Positions 62,108-64,000 of a DNA stretch of 64,000 nt are shown piece by piece. The notes below the pieces were generated by a model, which was given only the letters and a program-made list of their open reading frames with translations, had not been told where the DNA came from and ran no database searches. Within the stretch, counting starts at the first letter, position 1. Each line of letters begins with the position of its first letter. The position numbers and the translations under genes were made by a program. This DNA comes from Marinilongibacter aquaticus (GTDB taxonomy: Bacteria > Bacteroidota > Bacteroidia > Cytophagales > Spirosomataceae), in NCBI RefSeq assembly GCF_020149935.1, contig NZ_CP083757.1, positions 2,195,501 to 2,259,500 of the forward strand. Reading direction: 5' to 3'.

Positions 62108-62536
62108 ATGAAAAACCTTAACCTATTCTTTCTCTTTTTGGCCCTGGCATTTACAGCCTGCAACCCCGCCCAGGAAAGCAGCACCGAAGAAAGCCCTGCG
62201 GCCAGCATTCCTGTGGTATCCGAAATCGAAGACCCTTTCATTCACCATGTGTACTTCTATTTGAAAAATCCGGAAAGTGCCGAAGACAAAACCAAACTAT
62301 TGGAAGGCTTGGAAAAACTGGCCAAAGTATCGACCATTCAAAAGCACTTTGTGGGTTTTCCGGCGAGTACCAACCGCGACGTCATCGAAAAAGGCTACGC
62401 CGTAAGCTGGCTCTGCTTCTTCAAAAATATAGAAGAAGAAGAAATGTATCAAAAAGATCCCATCCACCTGAAGTTTGTAGAAGACTACAGCCACCTCTGG
62501 GAAAAGGTGATCGTGTACGATTCTGTGGAAGAGTAA
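62108..62536 (+). CDS. Dabb (stress-responsive A/B barrel) lipoprotein
   Basis: The product has 142 residues from the ATG at 62108, chosen because a lipoprotein leader (LFFLFLALAFTAC, Cys17) starts there. The mature part has IHHVYFYLKNPESAEDKTKL near residue 46, SWLCFFKNIEEEEMYQKDPI near 100 and HLKFVEDYSHLWEKVIVYDS at the end, a clear Dabb dimeric alpha/beta barrel. Such proteins are found in many secreted or stress-related settings; the ligand is not known. Confidence 0.85.
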   Translation: MKNLNLFFLFLALAFTACNPAQESSTEESPAASIPVVSEIEDPFIHHVYFYLKNPESAEDKTKLLEGLEKLAKVSTIQKHFVGFPASTNRDVIEKGYAVSWLCFFKNIEEEEMYQKDPIHLKFVEDYSHLWEKVIVYDSVEE

Positions 62537-62540
62537 AAAA

Positions 62541-63107
62541 TCAAGCCCCCAGCCTTCGGGTCATCAGGCTGTCGACCACAGCCACCAATTGCTTCGGCTT
62601 GACCGTACGCCAATTGCCCATTTGCAAAGTGCCGCCAAGATTGATGTAATAGTCGAGGCGGTACTTTTTCATTTCATCGAGAATAAATTCGCGAAAATTC
62701 AGGGCCGCGATCCAGCCGTCTTCCACATCTTCAAACCACTCTTCGTAATAATCGCTGTCGCCCCCATGAAATTGCAGGAGATTCTCGCCGATTAAAATGA
62801 ATTTCTGCACCCCGTTTCGGAGCAGCCGATCGAGCACATTTCTTTTGAAATGCATGATGTCGTTGTGTAAAGCATCGTTCCATTCGCCAAAAAGCTCGAT
62901 CACCGCACAAGAAAGGCCATAATCCACAAAAATGAGCTTGCAGTACAAAGTCTCCGAACCAAACTCATCCCAATTCGGATCGATGTAATATCCGTACACA
63001 TCGTTCACATAAGCCTGCCCGTAGGTTCGACCATAAAAAGGCGAACGCATGTCGCGTTCGGCCCGATAATATTGCTGCCAATTGTAGTAGGGTTCGATGG
63101 TATGCAT
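62541..63107 (-). CDS. Conserved-looking protein of unknown function
   Basis: This 188-residue protein has no signal peptide. It is rich in Tyr, Trp and acidic residues: MHTIEPYYNWQQYYRAERD at the start, SETLYCKLIFVDYGLSCAVI near residue 50, GVQKFILIGENLLQFHGGDS near 98 and DYYINLGGTLQMGNWRTVKP near 150. The alternating pattern suggests an alpha/beta cytoplasmic protein. I do not recognise the family. It meets the Dabb gene tail to tail with four bases between. Confidence 0.7.
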   Translation of the reverse strand: MHTIEPYYNWQQYYRAERDMRSPFYGRTYGQAYVNDVYGYYIDPNWDEFGSETLYCKLIFVDYGLSCAVIELFGEWNDALHNDIMHFKRNVLDRLLRNGVQKFILIGENLLQFHGGDSDYYEEWFEDVEDGWIAALNFREFILDEMKKYRLDYYINLGGTLQMGNWRTVKPKQLVAVVDSLMTRRLGA

Positions 63108-63250
63108 AGGACAAAGATAAGAGCGGAAGACAAAAGGAACCGAACACTAGCTCGGCTTTTTTCCTTTCCAAGGCCTCGAAAACAGGGGATTTTACCCTAT
63201 AAGACAAGTAGTTTTACGGTTACCTAAAAAAGCTAAAATTGTTATTTAAA

Positions 63251-63282
63251 AAAAGAAAAATCCCACGGAGTACGCAGGATTT
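63251..63282 (-). terminator. Probable intrinsic terminator in the right-hand gap
   Basis: On the minus strand AAATCC (63282-63277) and GGATTT (63263-63258) form a stem, followed by TTCTTTTTTT. It directly follows the stop of a small frame at 63281 and could also end the serine dehydratase transcript about 350 bases on. Confidence 0.6.
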
Positions 63283-63385
63283 AGAATTTCTTCGGCTTAT
63301 AGCCTTGTTGTGAATAGTTTTCAAGTTTACAGTTCTCTCTTCCTTTCTTATGATTGTTCTGAAAATCGTTTTTTTTAGTTTCAAT
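63281..63385 (-). CDS. Possible small basic protein with non-ATG start or frameshift
   Basis: A 34-codon frame with the end reading ENCKLENYSQQGYKPKKF stops directly before a terminator. No ATG is in frame after the preceding stop; an ATT at 63385 is the only plausible start. Another frame starts at an ATG at 63423 and could join it by a -1 shift at a run of eight As (63376-63369). The rest of the 63108-63628 gap shows nothing I can call. Confidence 0.3.
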   Translation of the reverse strand: METKKNDFQNNHKKGRENCKLENYSQQGYKPKKF

Positions 63386-63628
63386 AACTTAGGGTCTTTG
63401 CCTTCAAGTACTTGCAAAAACATGTAAGTGGCCTCAGATTAGAAGCCTATTTTTTTGCTTGCATTTTTCGAATAGGGTTAAATGTGCTAAATTGTCACAC
63501 TGATTTGAAAACCTTTCCTTTTGGCCTAAGCCTATAAATATTTTTCAATCCCAACTTAACTTTCACTGTTCCACTAACGTCAATCTACAATTCCTATCGA
63601 CAAATGGATCGCACCAAACAATCCCCCA

Positions 63629-64000
63629 TCAGCAAGCACTCAATGCCAAAGGGATTTGAATGGCCAAGCCGCCGTCGGAGGTTTCTTTGTACTTTTCATT
63701 CATATCCAAAGCCGTCTCCCACATGGTTTTCACTACGGTATCCAAGGACACGCGGGCTTCGTCTGGGTTGCTCTGCAAAGCCAACTGTGCAGCCATTATG
63801 GCCTTTATGGCTCCCATGCTGTTGCGTTCGATACAAGGTATTTGCACCAAACCACCCACCGGATCGCAAGTCAGTCCCAAATGGTGCTCCATCGCTATTT
63901 CAGCAGCCATCATGGCCTGTTGCGGCGAGCTGCCCAATCCCTCTGCCAAGGCTGCGGCAGCCATGGCCGAAGACACCCCGATTTCGGCTTGACAACCTCC
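63629..64000 (-). CDS. L-serine dehydratase (ammonia-lyase), C-terminal part
   Basis: The minus-strand frame enters at the right edge and ends at 63629, giving 123 residues. It reads [20 protein letters not shown], then [20 protein letters not shown] and [19 protein letters not shown], the C-terminal half of the alpha domain of iron-sulfur L-serine dehydratase, with the cluster cysteines Cys3, Cys45 and Cys56 of this fragment. The enzyme converts L-serine to pyruvate and ammonia. The start and the N-terminal domain lie outside the window. Confidence 0.93.
   Translation of the reverse strand, partial: GGCQAEIGVSSAMAAAALAEGLGSSPQQAMMAAEIAMEHHLGLTCDPVGGLVQIPCIERNSMGAIKAIMAAQLALQSNPDEARVSLDTVVKTMWETALDMNEKYKETSDGGLAIQIPLALSAC

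Noticed and set aside
63220-63423. 67-codon open frame on the minus strand in the right-hand gap
   Set aside because: It runs through the terminator hairpin at 63251-63282, so its C-terminal part is unlikely to be translated. Only a shift into the other frame gives a sensible end.
1-64000. tRNA, rRNA, CRISPR arrays, insertion sequences or phage genes
   Set aside because: I looked through the gaps and gene products and saw no cloverleaf, regularly spaced repeats, transposase or integrase.

Overview
The window looks like chromosomal DNA of a Bacteroidota bacterium, most likely order Cytophagales. The evidence is a SusC/SusD pair, an ECF sigma factor with a FecR anti-sigma factor, the gliding lipoprotein gene gldH behind ricT, CRTAC1-type FG-GAP lipoproteins, a stand-alone LytTR regulator, and promoters of the Bacteroidota form (TTG, about 19 bases, TAnnTTTG). 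Genes are dense on both strands. I see no rRNA, tRNA, CRISPR array, insertion sequence or prophage. The genus cannot be fixed from the sequence.

Layout. 1-1933: a FecR gene cut by the left edge, a divergent ECF sigma factor and a secreted DUF1080 (3-keto-glycoside hydrolase-like) protein. 1996-9863: prmC, a MoxR ATPase, hemB behind a YfcC-type transporter, a prohibitin-like protein, a haem-binding-domain protein, an ArsC/Spx-like protein and a thioredoxin-fold lipoprotein. 9870-20224: ricT-gldH, purD, an FGGY kinase homologue with degenerate nucleotide motifs, an NTF2-like lipoprotein, an APH-fold kinase, glycerate kinase, a PMI-like cupin and an acetylxylan-esterase-like protein divergent from an AraC regulator. 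21106-27982: a seven-gene exporter operon (TetR, TolC, HlyD, two ATPases, two ABC-2 permeases) like a split version of E. coli YbhGFSR, with a TetR-type palindrome inside its promoter. 28104-38186: SusC, SusD, two FG-GAP proteins and a DUF4269 protein, read leftward. 38380-42718: NhaD antiporter, then a TolC/HlyD pair with no permease.

42886-49896 is the most unusual part: a histidine kinase without the usual propeller sensor, a NarL-type regulator, a polytopic membrane protein, a lipoprotein, a membrane-anchored papain-like cysteine peptidase, a stand-alone LytTR regulator, two paralogous secreted proteins and a tiny Cys-rich lipoprotein. Three promoters carry the same 14-bp palindrome (CCCTA-N4-TAGGG), each 31-32 bases upstream of a TTTG and 91-98 bases upstream of a start codon. 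A fourth promoter carries a half site at the same spacing. I read this as one regulon coding for an envelope or surface system that I cannot match to a described one.

49991-64000: gpsA, a HIT protein, greA with a leader holding two tandem intrinsic terminators, fmt, a lipoprotein, hemE, two aldo/keto reductases, a barrel-like protein with a large unknown secreted protein, a GH20-like hydrolase with a DUF5009 acyltransferase-like membrane protein, a Dabb lipoprotein, an unknown conserved-looking protein, and an L-serine dehydratase cut by the right edge.
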